Origin: Vitellaria paradoxa | Taxonomy: Eukaryota; Streptophyta; Magnoliopsida; Ericales; Sapotaceae | Direction: 5' to 3' | Assembly (NCBI GenBank): GCA_019916065.1 | Contig: CM034241.1 | Coordinates: 22,149,541-22,213,540, forward strand | DNA length: 64,000 nt | In this document: one piece after another, positions 22,590 to 34,624 of the stretch | Position numbering within the stretch: position 1 is the first letter of the stretch | Layout: each line of letters opens with the position of its first letter | The notes under the pieces: model-generated | Seen by the model: only the letters and a program-made list of their open reading frames with translations | Databases searched by the model: none | What the model was told of the DNA's origin: nothing | Made by a program: the position numbers and the translations under genes

Positions 22590-24626
22590 CCATTAAATCA
22601 TAGAAATTTTAATTTCAAACTAAGGACAATTTAATTACTTCCTACGTTTCATGGAATGGATTCGGAAAATCCATATGCACACATGAAGGAATTTGAGAAT
22701 GTGTGTACTACATGTATGGATCAAACTGCCAATGAGGACACTATGCGGTTGTGGTGTTTCTTTGTTCATTGAAAGATAAAGCCATAATATGGCTTAATTC
22801 TTTGAGAACTCACTCTATTGGGACATGGAGAGAAATACAAATCGAATTTTTGAAAAAATATTTCCCTACGCATATGACCATGATGATGTAAAGACAAATC
22901 ATGAATTTTTCTTGTAAAGCAAATGAATCATTTTGTCAAGAATGGGAGATGTTCAAATATTTGTTAAATGCATGTCCACGTCATGAACCTGAAAATTAGA
23001 GAGTTTGTAGTTTCTTTTATGATTCACTTCCACCTGAATTCAAATAACTTGTTGCTACAATGTGCAATGGTTAGTTTTTAGATAAATCTTTTGAGAAAGT
23101 TTTTATATTTTTTGATGACCTTGCTGAGAATACTAGTGAATGGGAGGTAAGTCCACCTTCACACCTAGAGCTTGGGGAGTTATACCCTCAACCTACTGGG
23201 AAGTTGCGGTTGAATGTGACAGATGACTCGAGTGCTAGGCTAGCTTTGTTGACCAAGAAAGTAGAGTTCTTAGAAATGAAGAAAATCAACTAGGTTAGTG
23301 ACAAAGAGTTTAGATGTCTAGTGTGTGAGTTGAGTGGCCATAGAATTGAGGAGTGTCCCACTATACCAGTTTTCCAGGAGGTTTTATATGGCCAAACCTC
23401 CAACACCAACACATCAATATAGCACTTTAAGGTCAAGCACAAGTTGGACTGCCCCATCTTAATCAGTATAACCTCGGGATGAGAAATCACCTCAATCTGT
23501 CTTAGAAGAATGATTACCATCGGCACCTTTTCCTCATCAACATCATTCCAACCCACCCCAACACCAATTTCAAGGACCATCTTTTCGCAATTTCTAGCCT
23601 CCTTATAAGAGACCACCTCTAGACGACACCCTACGCCAATTCATGCAAGTGTAGGTAGGCATCAACAACCAAAACTCCAAGTTCCAAGAACAAACCAATA
23701 GGACAATGGAGGATATTAAGAGCCAATTGACCAAACTTACCCAAGCCCTTAGCCACCAAGAGAAGGGTAGATTTCTAACTCAAACCACTCAAAACCCCCA
23801 AGGACAAGTGCATATGAGTGAAGCTTCTGGTGATAAGTCAAACCAAGAACATATGAAATCCATCGCCACTTTGAGAAGCGGAAAAATAATTGAGAAACCA
23901 CTTGATCTTAGTCTAGCTCAGTTTAGTGAGAATGAGGGGTTAAGGTGAGTGAGAAAGGAAAGAGTAGCAACCATAGAGGAGAAGTTGAAGAGAAAGCTAG
24001 AGGAGAGGATAAGGGAGAGATCATATGAGAGTTTGAGGAAAAGAGTAAGGATGAGAGGAAGAGTGAGAAAAAGAAAGAGATTGTGGGAAGAGAGAATAAT
24101 GCTAAGGTTGAAGAAGAAAAAAAAAAAAAGAAAAAAAACAAAAGAGGGTTCCAACCAAGACCTCCATTTCCCTATAGGTTAACCAAGTTGAAGAATGAGG
24201 TATTGAATTTTGAGATATATGAGATCCTTAAGCTGGTATGAATAAACATTCTTTTGTTAGATGCAATAAACATTCTTGTGTACAGTTAAGAGAAAGATGA
24301 ATGTGAAGGAAAAGGAATTTCTGATTGAGCAGGTGAGTTCTATCTTGCAACTCAAGACCCTTCCCAAATATAAGGATCCTGATTGTCCTACAATTTCATA
24401 TATGATAGGTGACCATAGAATAGAGTAGGCCTAATTGACTTAGATGCTATCATTAATCTCTTTCCCTTCACCATGCATCAACAGTTAGGACTAGGGGAGC
24501 TTAGGCCTACTAGGGTGACGCTTCAGCTAGCAAATAGATCAGCTAAGATTCAACGGGGGATTGTTGAGGATGTGTTAGTTCAGGTGGATAAGTTTTATTT
24601 CCCCATGGATTTCATTGTGCTAGATA
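22590..24626 (+). pseudogene. Element A: Athila-like gypsy gag and protease
   Basis: Plus-strand frames give ENPYAHMKEFENVC, IGTWREIQIEFLKKYFPTHM, WEMFKYLLNACPRHEP and FFYDSLPPEFK (Retrotrans_gag). These are followed by a linker with MEDIKSQLTKLTQALSHQEK and ATLRSGKIIEKPLD (open 23706-23948), a Lys/Arg/Glu-rich stretch (23949-24180), and an aspartic-protease region: IDLDAIINLFPFTMHQQLGL, RVTLQLANRSAKIQRGIVED, VDKFYFPMDFIVLDT. The catalytic D-L-G is altered (DLDA). Several stops and frameshifts are present. The frame is cut at 24631 by insertion of element R and resumes at 43031. Confidence 0.88.
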
Positions 24627-24631
24627 CCTAG

Positions 24632-25565
24632 TAATTACACTTGAAAAGGGTAATTACAAGTCCTAATATAATTATTAATTCCTGTATAAGTTGATTTATT
24701 ATGAGAGATTTATTTATTCTTAATGATAAAATGTGAATTTATTTCCAATTTACAGTAAATACCTGGAATTGGTCATAGTAAGTGATGATGAAGAGGAAAA
24801 TGGAGACCCTATTGTCCAAACACCCAAAATCCCATCCGGACAGCAAAGCAATGGTGACTGGGATTTTGAAGACTCATTTTGAATGGCTTCAATTCTTCCC
24901 TGTTGTCTGGACACCTTTTCATGCCACCTCGGTAGCAGCGGCTTTTACTGCGCAATACAAATTAGGTTTATGGTTAAGTTTCTTATCTATAAATACATAC
25001 TTTTTTACAATGGCCATAGTCTTTTCATATTATAGATTCAAGTCGATGATTACTTCAATACATTATATGTTTTAATCAAAGTTTCATTAATGGAGTTTGT
25101 TCTCTTCCTTTCTTGTTTATTTATCTGTTGTTTTATTATTTCAACCACACTAGGCTAGATTTTTATTCTTAATCTAATCTAGCCTAGTAATAACAGGTGG
25201 ATCACTATAAATGATGAGATATGTATAGATCAATGCATATGATGTGAAAACTTGCATGTATGGGTTTTTAGTTTTTAGATCTGTGTTTATCTATTGTCAA
25301 AAACTTTCGAAAACAAGTTTTCTTGTTCATATTCTCTAAAATCATTGAAAACAATTATTGATTATAACTTCTTAATAATTTTGAAATAAATAAATCAAAT
25401 CTGAACTAGAAATGAAAATATCATAATATTCTCTGATTTTTTAATCCTAAACGAGATTTGAAAACTGTGTTTTGTAATTTAAAATGTTTTCAAGACAATA
25501 CTTTTCGGTTTATTTTTTCCTTACGTGAAATTTAAACTAAGATTAAAAGCACATTGAATTGTGAG
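24632..25565 (+). repeat. Element R 5' LTR, 3'-truncated
   Basis: Aligns with 41649-42640: shared words include aagtcctaatat, gttgatNtattatgagag, gaattggtcatagtaagtga, cattttgaatggctt and gtttcattaatggagtttg. A TATA box (ctataaata at 24987-24995) lies inside. It lacks about 60 bases present in the right copy (near 42050-42110) and stops matching near 25565, where the CACTA-related sequence begins. Confidence 0.8.
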
Positions 25566-26010
25566 ATATGGAATAAAAGATCAAATTATATAATATTAGT
25601 GAGATATGGAATAAGAAAAGAGAATTGTAAAAATTAAATATGGCACATACATAATTTTGCTGACATTGCGGATGAATGTAATCATTCTTTTTCTTATTCC
25701 AATGGGTATCTTTATAAAATGTTGAAAATGGGAGACCCTCATCTCCAAGCTTCTCGGTTTATTTAATAAGTAATAGTCAGAGCATGCAAATTTAAAACTA
25801 GAAATAAAAAATATAATATTAAAAATAACTTTAAAACTAACATATTACCTGAAGGAATAATTTTGTTGGAAATGATTAGGATCCAGCCGTGTGATTGTAA
25901 GGCAATTGAGCACAATTACTTTTTGCTTGGACCGCTCATTTCTTAGAAAATAACTTAATTAGTAAATTATGTACTTGTTTAAATTTTTTTGGAATTCAAA
26001 ATGGTGACTA

Positions 26011-26824
26011 TTAAATTACCTTATGTTGGTCAGAACTCCATACAATGTCTATCATATAATTCCAATCTTCTTGTCTTGTCAGGTTAGGGGCATTAACATA
26101 AGGGTCTTTTCCATCCTTTAATAACTCCAAGTACTTTCGCTTCCATGAGAATCGCCAATCTTTGTATAATGAGTAACATTTTTTTTTTGATGGCCTCTTG
26201 AACATATTGCTCAGAGAAGTCCTTAATGTCAAACATTAGCTGCAATATATCATAGGTAACAATGTTGGCATTAATCAAAAACGTAAACACATATGAACTT
26301 AATGACAATACATAATCAAAATAATGCATTACCAACACATTTTTAATGATAGCATCCTTACTGCCCTTGTCAATTTGGGTCCAAGTACTAACACCTTGTA
26401 ATGGTGTTGACAGATGGATCTGCACGCCGAGTTGGTTAGCAATCTTTGTGGCATTTTTTTCAACGAATGTATATGCTAATGGACAAATTTCAACTTGAAA
26501 ATTCTTTCCTTTATTTTTTTCCACTTCCCATTGTACACCTTTGCCCTTCGTAGGGCTACAAGTACATGATCTTATTGCGGAAGCTGTCATAATGCCAAAT
26601 AATTAATAATCAAATAAATATAATTGAACAATAAAATATTAAAAAAATAGTAAAACAAAATTACTACTACCAACACAGGGTGATCCTCCCGATATGGTAG
26701 GCGCCTCTCCGGTCACAGGTGATCCTAATGGTAATGATCCATCAACATCATTCGGTGACACGATTGAATGCGTGGCATTAGTAGTCGAGCTCTGACTCAA
26801 TCCTATTCTCCTACTAGCTGGCAT
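26011..26824 (-). pseudogene. CACTA second-gene (TNPA/Transposase_24-like) remnant
   Basis: Minus-strand open stretches 26824-26639 and 26590-26093 (165 codons), continuing to 26011. Motifs such as GKGVQWEVEKNKGKNFQVEI, FVEKNATKIANQLGVQI and FDIKDFSEQYVQEAIKKKM resemble the plant Transposase_24 (Ptta/En-Spm) domain. Its place downstream of TNP2 on the same strand fits the usual CACTA layout. Family assignment is from motif resemblance only. Confidence 0.6.
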
Positions 26825-27034
26825 ATCGACAACCTATATAATATTATATATGAAGAACATGTTAGTAAACACTCCTATTTAATCAGAATCATAATGATAA
26901 TGAAACAAAATGAAATATAATAAGATAAAATAAGAATATGCCAGTAAACACTCCAACTTCTTACTTTTTAACAATTTTCTCCAACTTAGAAAGAAATTTT
27001 TTCAAACATAAAAATTAATAAAAGGAAGTTTGAT

Positions 27035-30000
27035 TCAACCTTTTTCTACTACAATAAAATCAAGGTTCCACATCATAATCATTGCTAGACTCAGAATCAC
27101 TCTCAGACTCGGAATGATAATGGAACTCGTCTTCATCGACATTATGCTCCATTCCAACAGAGTCCTCGTCCTCGTCACATTTGAAATTATGTTGCCCAAA
27201 GGTTTATCACGAGTCTGCCTCTCTGAGTTAATGAAGTTATTTTGAACAATTTCAGCTTCAATGTCTATTCTACATAACTCATCTCCAATTTGATCTTCAA
27301 TGACAATAGGGGGAATATTAGTCATTTCATTTTGTTGGAACACATCATCTATTTCATCATTATGTATCTCCTCACTCATTACTTCTGGTGTATTCCACAT
27401 TTCACGTTGTTCAATACACTGTACAACTTTCCAATTTTCTCCTAATTTTGTATCATTGACATAGAAAACTTTTTTTTACTTGATTTGGTAAAACAAATGG
27501 GTCATCTTCCATCGACTTCCAGTATCTATGACAATGCAATGTGCATTCGTGCATATAGTCTTACTACTCCTAGTATCAAACCATTCACATTGAAACAAAA
27601 CCACATGATGATCAAACATATATCTTATTTCCCATACTTTATATATAAAACCATAGAAGTCATGAGTTTACCACTTATGATCTCCTTCAACTACCACCCC
27701 ACTATTTTGTCTTCTTCGATGATTTTCTAGGCCTTTTGTATGGAATCGAACACCATTAGACATGCAACTTGAATATAGACTTATTACTAGATTAGGGCCA
27801 TTAGCTAATGACCATAATTCATCAGTGGCTTCTAGTAACCCCTGAGATCTTATTTGGTTCATCTACATAAATGACAATTAGAGCACATTAATTGATGTTG
27901 AAGTCAATTAGGTGAATAAATAAATAAAGGACATATTATAAATATATCTTACACGGCATTTAAACCAATTAGGGAACAACGTCATATGTCTCTTCATGAT
28001 GTCCCTTGTACTTTCAGCTTCTAAAATGTGTTTGTGCTCCCTATGTAAAAAGAGAAAATACGTAATGAAAACTATAATTAATTGCTCATTTCTTAAATAA
28101 GAAACATGTATACATAGAGACGTACTTTAAATATGGGTTTATTTTGGAGCTGTTATAAAGGACAAACCAATGAGCCATCTCCCGTTCTTTAATGGAAGCG
28201 TCAAGAGGTTGATATGTAGGAAGAATAGGACGAACACTTTGAGTGAATATTGCTAACCCAAGGCCACGATCACCACCATCAACATTCCGCTTTTCTCTGT
28301 TGTACACAGTTTTAGCCTTATCGAGATACATTGAGCAGAAGGCAAGGCATTCTTTCACAATATATGCCTTTGCAATTGAACTTTTTGGATGAGCTCGATT
28401 TGTGACGAACTTTTTCAGTGTAATAAAAAACCTTTAAAATAAAAGACATAAAACTAAAAATGAGTTACATGTCTGACATTTTATATCGGACTTCAAAATT
28501 TAATCGTTTAAGTAAAATTAGAGAATAGATTACTGTTCAATTAGGTATATCCATCGATATTGCATTGGCCCCCCAAGTTTGGCCTCGTGTGGTAAATGAA
28601 TAGGTAAATGAACCATGACGTCAAAGAATGCAGGAGGGAAATCTTCTCTAACTTACAAAGGATCAAAACAATTCATTCCTCTAATTTTTCAAATTGACTT
28701 ATATTCAATGTTTTGGCACACAATTCTTGGAAAAATTTGCCAGCTCAAACAATAGAGTGCAAATATCTTTGCTAAGGCACCCACGCATCCCAACTAGAAG
28801 AATTATTTGTAATAGAACATGACAATCATGACTTTTAAGACCCAAAAACCTACCATCCCTTGTGTTTACACATCTGGAAATGTTTGCTGCATATCCATTT
28901 GGATACTTGATGGATTGTAAGAAGTCCAAGAACCTTTGTCTTTCTTGTGGAGACAATGTGTACAACGCAGGAGACACTATAAGTTTGCCATTAGGATGCT
29001 CCTTGCAATGCAAGGTTTTTTTAATTTTCATATCTTTTAAGTTCATGCGAGCTTTTGGGGTATCCTTGTTCTTTCCATGAATGCTCAACGGTGTGTCAAT
29101 TAAACTTTCACATATATTTTTTTTCTATGTGCATGACATCAAGATCGTGCCTGAGATTGAGTGTCTTCCAATAGTGTAGCTTGAACAAAATGCTTTTTTC
29201 TTTGTTCCAATTCAAGTTGAATTTCTTGATAATAGCTCTTTGAGATTTGCTCATCAATTTTTGCCTCTGAAGATTGTTTGGATGCCTCCCAAAGGGCTCA
29301 TACGTACTTGCCCACACTTATTCAAATATTTATTCACCAGTTAAAACTTGTCCCTTAGCTGATTCTCAACTTTACCATCGAAAAGCTTGCTCATTTGCCA
29401 AGAATGATTTTCAAGAAGAAAATGACGAGCACCTATGTACCCAATCTTACCTCTTAATGACTGGGTTAAATGTTCTTCATTACAATTAGGGCAAGCCATA
29501 TAGACTTTCGTTGTCCACCTCGATAGATTACCATAAGTTGGGAAGTCATTAATAGTCCACATGATAACTGCACGCATTTGAAAATTGCATCCTGATGATG
29601 CATCTTAAGTACACACACCATTTTCCCACAAGTCTTTCAACTCACCAATTAATGGGTGCATATAAACATCAATGTTTCGATTTAGTGCTATTGGTTCTGG
29701 AATAAGTAACGACATCATACAAAATTGCTCTTTCATACATTTCCATGGTGGCAAGTTGTATGGTGTAACCATGATAGGCCACATACTGTATGAAATGCTC
29801 GTGTTTCCAAAAGGATTAAACCCATTAGTGGCCAGGCCTAGCCTCACATTTCTTGATTCTCTTAACAAATTCAGGATATGTTCTGTCAAAATTCTTCCAC
29901 TCATCACCATCTGCAGGATGCCTCGATATCCCATCATCAACTCACTTCTCCTTATGCCATCTCATGTCTGAAGCCGTTTTCCTCGATCTATACAACTTTT

Positions 30001-30880
30001 GCAACCTTGGTGTAAGTAGGAAGTACCTTAACACTTTGTGTGCAATTTTTCTTATCATTTCTACCTTAGGGTTTGTATCTAGGTGCCTTACATACTGGGC
30101 ATTTATCTAAGATTGCATTCTCCTTTTAGAAAAGTGCACAATCAAATTTACGAGCATCAATGTACTCATAACCCAAGCCCCAATCTTGTAACAATTTCTT
30201 CGCCTCATAAACAGTCCAAGGAACCATCTCATTACAATTGGGCAAAAGTTTCTTTAATATCTTTAATAAATAGTCTACAGATTTGTTGCTCCACTTAAAC
30301 ATCACCTTTGCATGCATAATAGTGATAACAAATGACAACACACTATACTCTTTATAACCTGGGCATAACTCACGTTGAGCCTTGTGTAATAGCTTGTTGA
30401 AGTTTCCAACATCCTCCATTTCTATATCGTCAATACTTTTTTCTGTATCATGATCAATCCTCAAATTTCCAAAATAAATATCTTCTAACATATCGGAAAC
30501 TCATTACCATTTCCCTGCAATTCATCACTATTTTCACTTTCAATGGTTGTCATTCTGTCTTGAAAATTATCACCATCATCATTCATGATAACATTTTCTA
30601 GATTTGACGAACTAGCAGCAACATCTTCACCATGCTGTACCCAAGTTATGTATGTCGTTGACATTCTTCTCAGTAATAAATGATACCTAGCCATATTAAT
30701 GTCAAGGAATGAAATGTTCATGCAATTCACATATGGACAACGAATCTTTCTGTCCAATCCAACACTTGTAGTAGAAAATTCAATAAATGCATTAACCCCT
30801 GCTCTGTACTTATTGCTCACTTCATCTTTAAGTTTCATCCAACTTTTATCCATTTTTAACAACCTACAATAAATAATCAA
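27035..30880 (-). pseudogene. CACTA TNP2 transposase remnant
   Basis: Reading the minus strand from 30880: an N-terminal transposase-associated domain (MDKSWMKLKDEVSNKYRAGV, RCPYVNCMN, TWVQHGE; 30853-30630); Transposase_21 segments (WSNKSVDYLLKILKKLLP, YEAKKLLQDWGLGYEYI at 30290-30150; NVRLGLATNGFNPFGNTS and YNLPPWKCMKEQFCMMSLLI at 29850-29700; INDFPTYGNLSRW near 29550; SHDCHVLLQ near 28810); a DUF4218-like region (CLAFCSMYLDKAKTVYNREK at 28350-28290, preceded by a retained intron about 28390-28540); and a DUF4216-like region (RFHTKGLENHRRRQNSGVVV near 27700), then an acidic tail to 27035. Frameshifts and stops show it is not functional. Confidence 0.9.
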
Positions 30881-31716
30881 AACAACATATCTAATATTTT
30901 CTACTAAAAATTACAACAATTATTATTTGTAAATAATAATTAAGCATATCAAAACACATTCTCATCAAATAAAAGTCATGTAGTCCAAATAAAATCATGT
31001 CAAAACATAGATGCAAGAATATTAGTTTGTGTACTCACAAAAATTGTGAGACTCACCATATTATATGATAACAATAGAATTAAGGGTTGAAATAATTGAA
31101 ACTTCAAAGAGCTGAAAATAAGTGCTTTGCAACTTCAATATTTAGGGTTGACTACTAGAATCCATATTTTCCATTTTGTGAGGGCAACAATTCTAGTTTA
31201 AATTCCAATGGAAATATCTTTCCTACTATCTAAGGTATAGCAAATTCTCCAACTGACGCAGTTATTAATTTTTAATGTGCTTCTCCAAACCATATTAATC
31301 AATTTTTCACAAATTCATCATTCATTTCTATTTCTATCTCTGCTATACTGCTACTGTCCATACATTTCCCTCAAATATCTATAATCAGTAAGAAAAAAAT
31401 CAGCTAAATAATTGAAAAATAACTTTAATGTAATGGGCAACCTAATAAGCACAAAGAAAATCCCGAGTAATTGGAATTGTTATCCTCTTTGAGTGTTAAA
31501 TCTAGTATCAATTAGAAAAGTTAGATGAGAAAGCCTTCAATAATAATTTTTAATCAAATTTGAATCTCTATTATGCAATTGAGATTATTTCCCAGACACA
31601 AAAAAAGGTGGCTCTTTTTTAGTTAGTTAGCTAGCTACTAATCCAATTCAATTTTACATGTTTATACCTTTATTGATGTGGGTGCACATTGGAATATGTA
31701 AAGATCTTCTGTCTAG
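30881..31716. other. CACTA 5' flank, no gene
   Basis: AT-rich sequence between the TNP2 start and the captured kinesin fragment. No motif was recognised. Confidence 0.4.
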
Positions 31717-32350
31717 GTTTTTGGTCCAAATTCCTAACAACAGGAGTTATATGACCAGGCTGTGTCTCCTATAGTGTTTGAGGTTCTGGAAGACTATAGC
31801 TGCACTATTTCTACTTATGGTTAGACAAGGACAGGTAAAACATACACAATAGAGGGAGGAACAAGGAAAAAAGTTTGATTTTCCCTACAGAAATGGACTT
31901 TTTGTGTGTGACTTAATTTATAAAGTTATCGTATGTGTTACGTTATGATTCCGATTACATGCATCTATTTCTTCCGACTGATATGTTGTTTTTGTTCTTT
32001 TGTAGAATGGTGAATTCCTAAGTGGTGCGGGGGTTATTCCCAGGGCTGTTCGACAAATTTTTGACATGCTAGAAACTCAAAATGCCGAGTATAGCATAAA
32101 AGTTATATTTCTAGATTTGTACAATGAAGAAATAACAGATCTTTTGGCCCCAGAAGAATCTTCAAAATTTATAGATGACAAATCCAAGAAACCAATAGCA
32201 CTCATGGAGGATGGAAAATAAGGTGTTTTTGTGAGAGGCTTTGAAGAGAAGATAGTATGTACTGCCAATCAAATTTATAAAATCTTAGAGAAAGGTTCTG
32301 CTAAGAGGCGTATGGCTGATGCCGCGTTATACTTAGCATCTCGAATTCAG
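31717..32350 (+). pseudogene. Captured kinesin-5 motor-domain fragment (two exons and an intron)
   Basis: Exon 31717-31872 after acceptor tctag encodes VFGPNS, QELYDQAVSPIVFEVLEDYS and the P-loop region RTGKTYTIEGGTRKK. An intron with gt donor (31873) and ttgtag acceptor follows. Exon 32006-32350 encodes NGEFLSGAGVIPRAVRQIFD, EYSIKVIFLDLYNEEITDLL, KPIALMEDGK and VCTANQIYKILEKGSAKRRM, ending at donor gtaagag. Order and spacing match the plant kinesin-5 (BIMC/Eg5) motor from the P-loop side to before switch I. Stops at 31735, 31825 (in the P-loop, at the position of the family's Gln) and 32219 disable it. Because the intron is kept, it was copied from DNA, not mRNA. It runs opposite to the CACTA transposase. 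Confidence 0.88.
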
Positions 32351-33759
32351 GTAAGAGATCAAATCAACATCACCAGAATCTAAGAAAATTCTATGTTTCC
32401 ATCATTTTACAAAGAAATAATTATAAAAATAAAATAAATAGTTAAAAAAAGAAAAATTATGGATTTGAAGAAACTAATTTGAGTGCTTGACACAATAGCA
32501 AAGAGGTTGAATTTAACATAGCTATTTCAAATTGGGGAAGGTGGGGACTTTGATGACTTTGAGAAAATCTAAAAGAATCAAATAACAAGATTTGGAAGAC
32601 ACAAAACATAATCTTTACCATCTTTAATAATAAAATAAAATTCCAATTTAATTCCCCCCCCCCCAAAAAAAGAAAACAAAATTAGAACCAAGAGAGAACC
32701 AACTAGTTGCTAATTCAAGAAAGAAAGTTGCAGAGAATTCACAAAATTAGCCTATGAGTCCTTAAAGCCGAGTTCAATAATTAACAGTTGAAGAATCGAA
32801 GACCCAGTCACCAAACAAGGGGCACTTAATGACCATAGGATATACGCTTGTTTATAGAAGAAAATGAAATTGCATCGGAGATCTAGAAATTGAAATCTAG
32901 AGAAGTGAATTTTAGTGGCAATAGATACCAATAGTTGTTGATTAGTCATTTGGTAGATGAACTCTGTATCCTTTGAAACGTTCAGACCAGAGAGCTTCAA
33001 TGGTGAACCCAAATAGCATTGTCAATGCCAATCCCGAAGAAAGAGATAGCTTTAGATGAGAGAGAAACGAATGCTTTTAAAGAGAGAGTAAGTACAGCAT
33101 AGAGATGAAGCAAACTGGCAAAGCATTTGTGGGAATTGTCCGTAGGGGAGAAAATCGCCTATATATATATATATATAGATTTGTAGAGAGAGAAATAAAA
33201 TAAATAATCCACGTGGCATCGGCTATTCAGAGAACTCACCAGAAAGTTGCCTGGGCACTGAGATAGAAATGTGAGAAATGCACTTGCATAGCCTAAGTTT
33301 TTGTCCCCAAAACACAAAACCTAGAAATTATAAGCCACAAAAATTAGGATGCCCTCAAGTTTGATAAATATTCAGTCAATATTTTTGACAAAATTGTAGA
33401 ACACACCCTTACCAATTGGTACCAACGCAAGTCATAGTTGTGGCGAGATGGGCAGCCAAAGCGAGCAATTGGAGACAGGAATGATTTGTTGGTGTTTTCT
33501 GGTAGACAATGGCAATGTTGGCACAAACTTTGCGGCGAAGCTATGGCAGAGAAGGGTTTGGGCATTTATCAAACCAAAGATCGGTGCGAATGGAGAAGAA
33601 GGGCCAAATTGTGGGAGAAGGGGTATTTTATTGACTGCGTCCTCAGCAAATTAAGAGGTATCTTTTTTTCCCCACAATTTTTATCGACTGCATACATGGT
33701 TATAAAATAAAATAATTATCAACTGCTTAGTCAGGAAACATGTAAAGTAACTTTCCAAC
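32351..33759. other. CACTA right interior, unassigned
   Basis: Contains a poly(C)/poly(A) junction (about 32655-32672) and (TA)n at 33162-33178. A moderately GC-rich patch at 33430-33660 has two overlapping open frames of no known family; it could be another captured host fragment but cannot be identified. Confidence 0.4.
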
Positions 33760-34050
33760 CTTCCCTGACTAAATATTTGGTTGGTAAATATATAAATTTT
33801 TTTGGTGTCAAGGAATGGTGCATTTCCTCTTACGTTATTACCGACAGTTGGTCGGTGAAAAGGGGGTAAATCATTTTTCGACTAAATGTTTGGTCAGGAA
33901 ATATAAATATTTGGTCGGCAAAGGTTTTCTAAATTCACCCAATAATTTGTTTCCTATTGCCGACTAACTAGTCGGGGAAAATGAACAATTTGCGACTAGA
34001 TTATTTTTGGTTGGGAAAACCAATCGGCAAAACTGTGCACTCTTGTAATG
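33760..34050 (-). repeat. CACTA subterminal repeats and right terminus
   Basis: Repeated GACTAAAT, TTTGGTCGG, GTCGG and CCGACTA words in both orientations (near 33766, 33840, 33875, 33915, 33960 and 33990-34030) form hairpin-capable units typical of CACTA ends, where TNPA binds. The last bases are cactcttgtaatg, and taa follows. Confidence 0.8.
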
Positions 34051-34624
34051 TAATGTATTAAGGAATTGAGTTCATGAGATTTAGCGATCCAAGTGTGCCT
34101 AGACATAGACGGAGACTTGCAATTTTACATTTTGTGAGCTTTAGAGCCATATTCATCTTTCTTGAGGGCTTATATGTTAACTCTTATATCTTTTGGTTTA
34201 TTTCACTTTTATTTAATAGCTTTATAACGTCATTTTGTTTTGGCGTTAAAGGCACAAGAATTTACTTTTGATTTACATATGCAGATCAATGTCTCTGATA
34301 AGTACTATTAGCCGTTAGAGTGATGTTAGGCCATCCTTGAAATACTTTGAGCCTATACCCTTTCTTTTATTACATTATCCTAGGAGAAAAGTTGAAACCT
34401 TGAAAAGAAAAATATATATTTACATATATATATATATATATATATATGGTTTCTTTGTTTCAACAACATTTGCGTAAACCCTTAACCTTGGAAATTTAGG
34501 CAAGCTAACCTTTGCATGAATTGGGATATTTGTGCTAAATTTATGAAAAGGTGAATAAAGGAAAATGTTACAAATATAAGAAAGGAGAAAAAGGCAAAGA
34601 AATTTATCATAAAAAAAAATTACA
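34051..34624. other. Sequence between CACTA and gypsy derivative
   Basis: No gene recognised. Contains (TA)n at 34424-34447. It presumably belongs to the interior of element R. Confidence 0.4.

Larger units (their letters stand above)
25566..34050 (-). mobile_element. CACTA (En/Spm) transposon, one end missing
   Basis: Contains TNP2-type and second-gene transposase remnants on the minus strand and, at the right end, typical CACTA subterminal repeats finishing in gtgcactcttgtaatg (the reverse complement, CATTACAAGAGTGCAC, is a one-base variant of a CACTACAAGA... terminus). No matching CACTA end or subterminal repeats were found near 25566, so the left end was probably deleted along with part of the element R LTR. 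A kinesin-5 gene fragment lies within. Confidence 0.82.

Noticed and set aside
23918..24182. Phe/Leu/Ser-rich membrane-like minus-strand ORFs
   Set aside because: They are the antisense of the Lys/Arg/Glu-rich linker of element A gag-protease.
24782..25075. 97-codon ORF as a small gene
   Set aside because: It lies inside the element R LTR, is not open in the second LTR copy and spans the LTR TATA box.
34424..34447. (TA)n tract as a regulatory TATA element
   Set aside because: Plain dinucleotide microsatellite with no gene or LTR start placed to use it.
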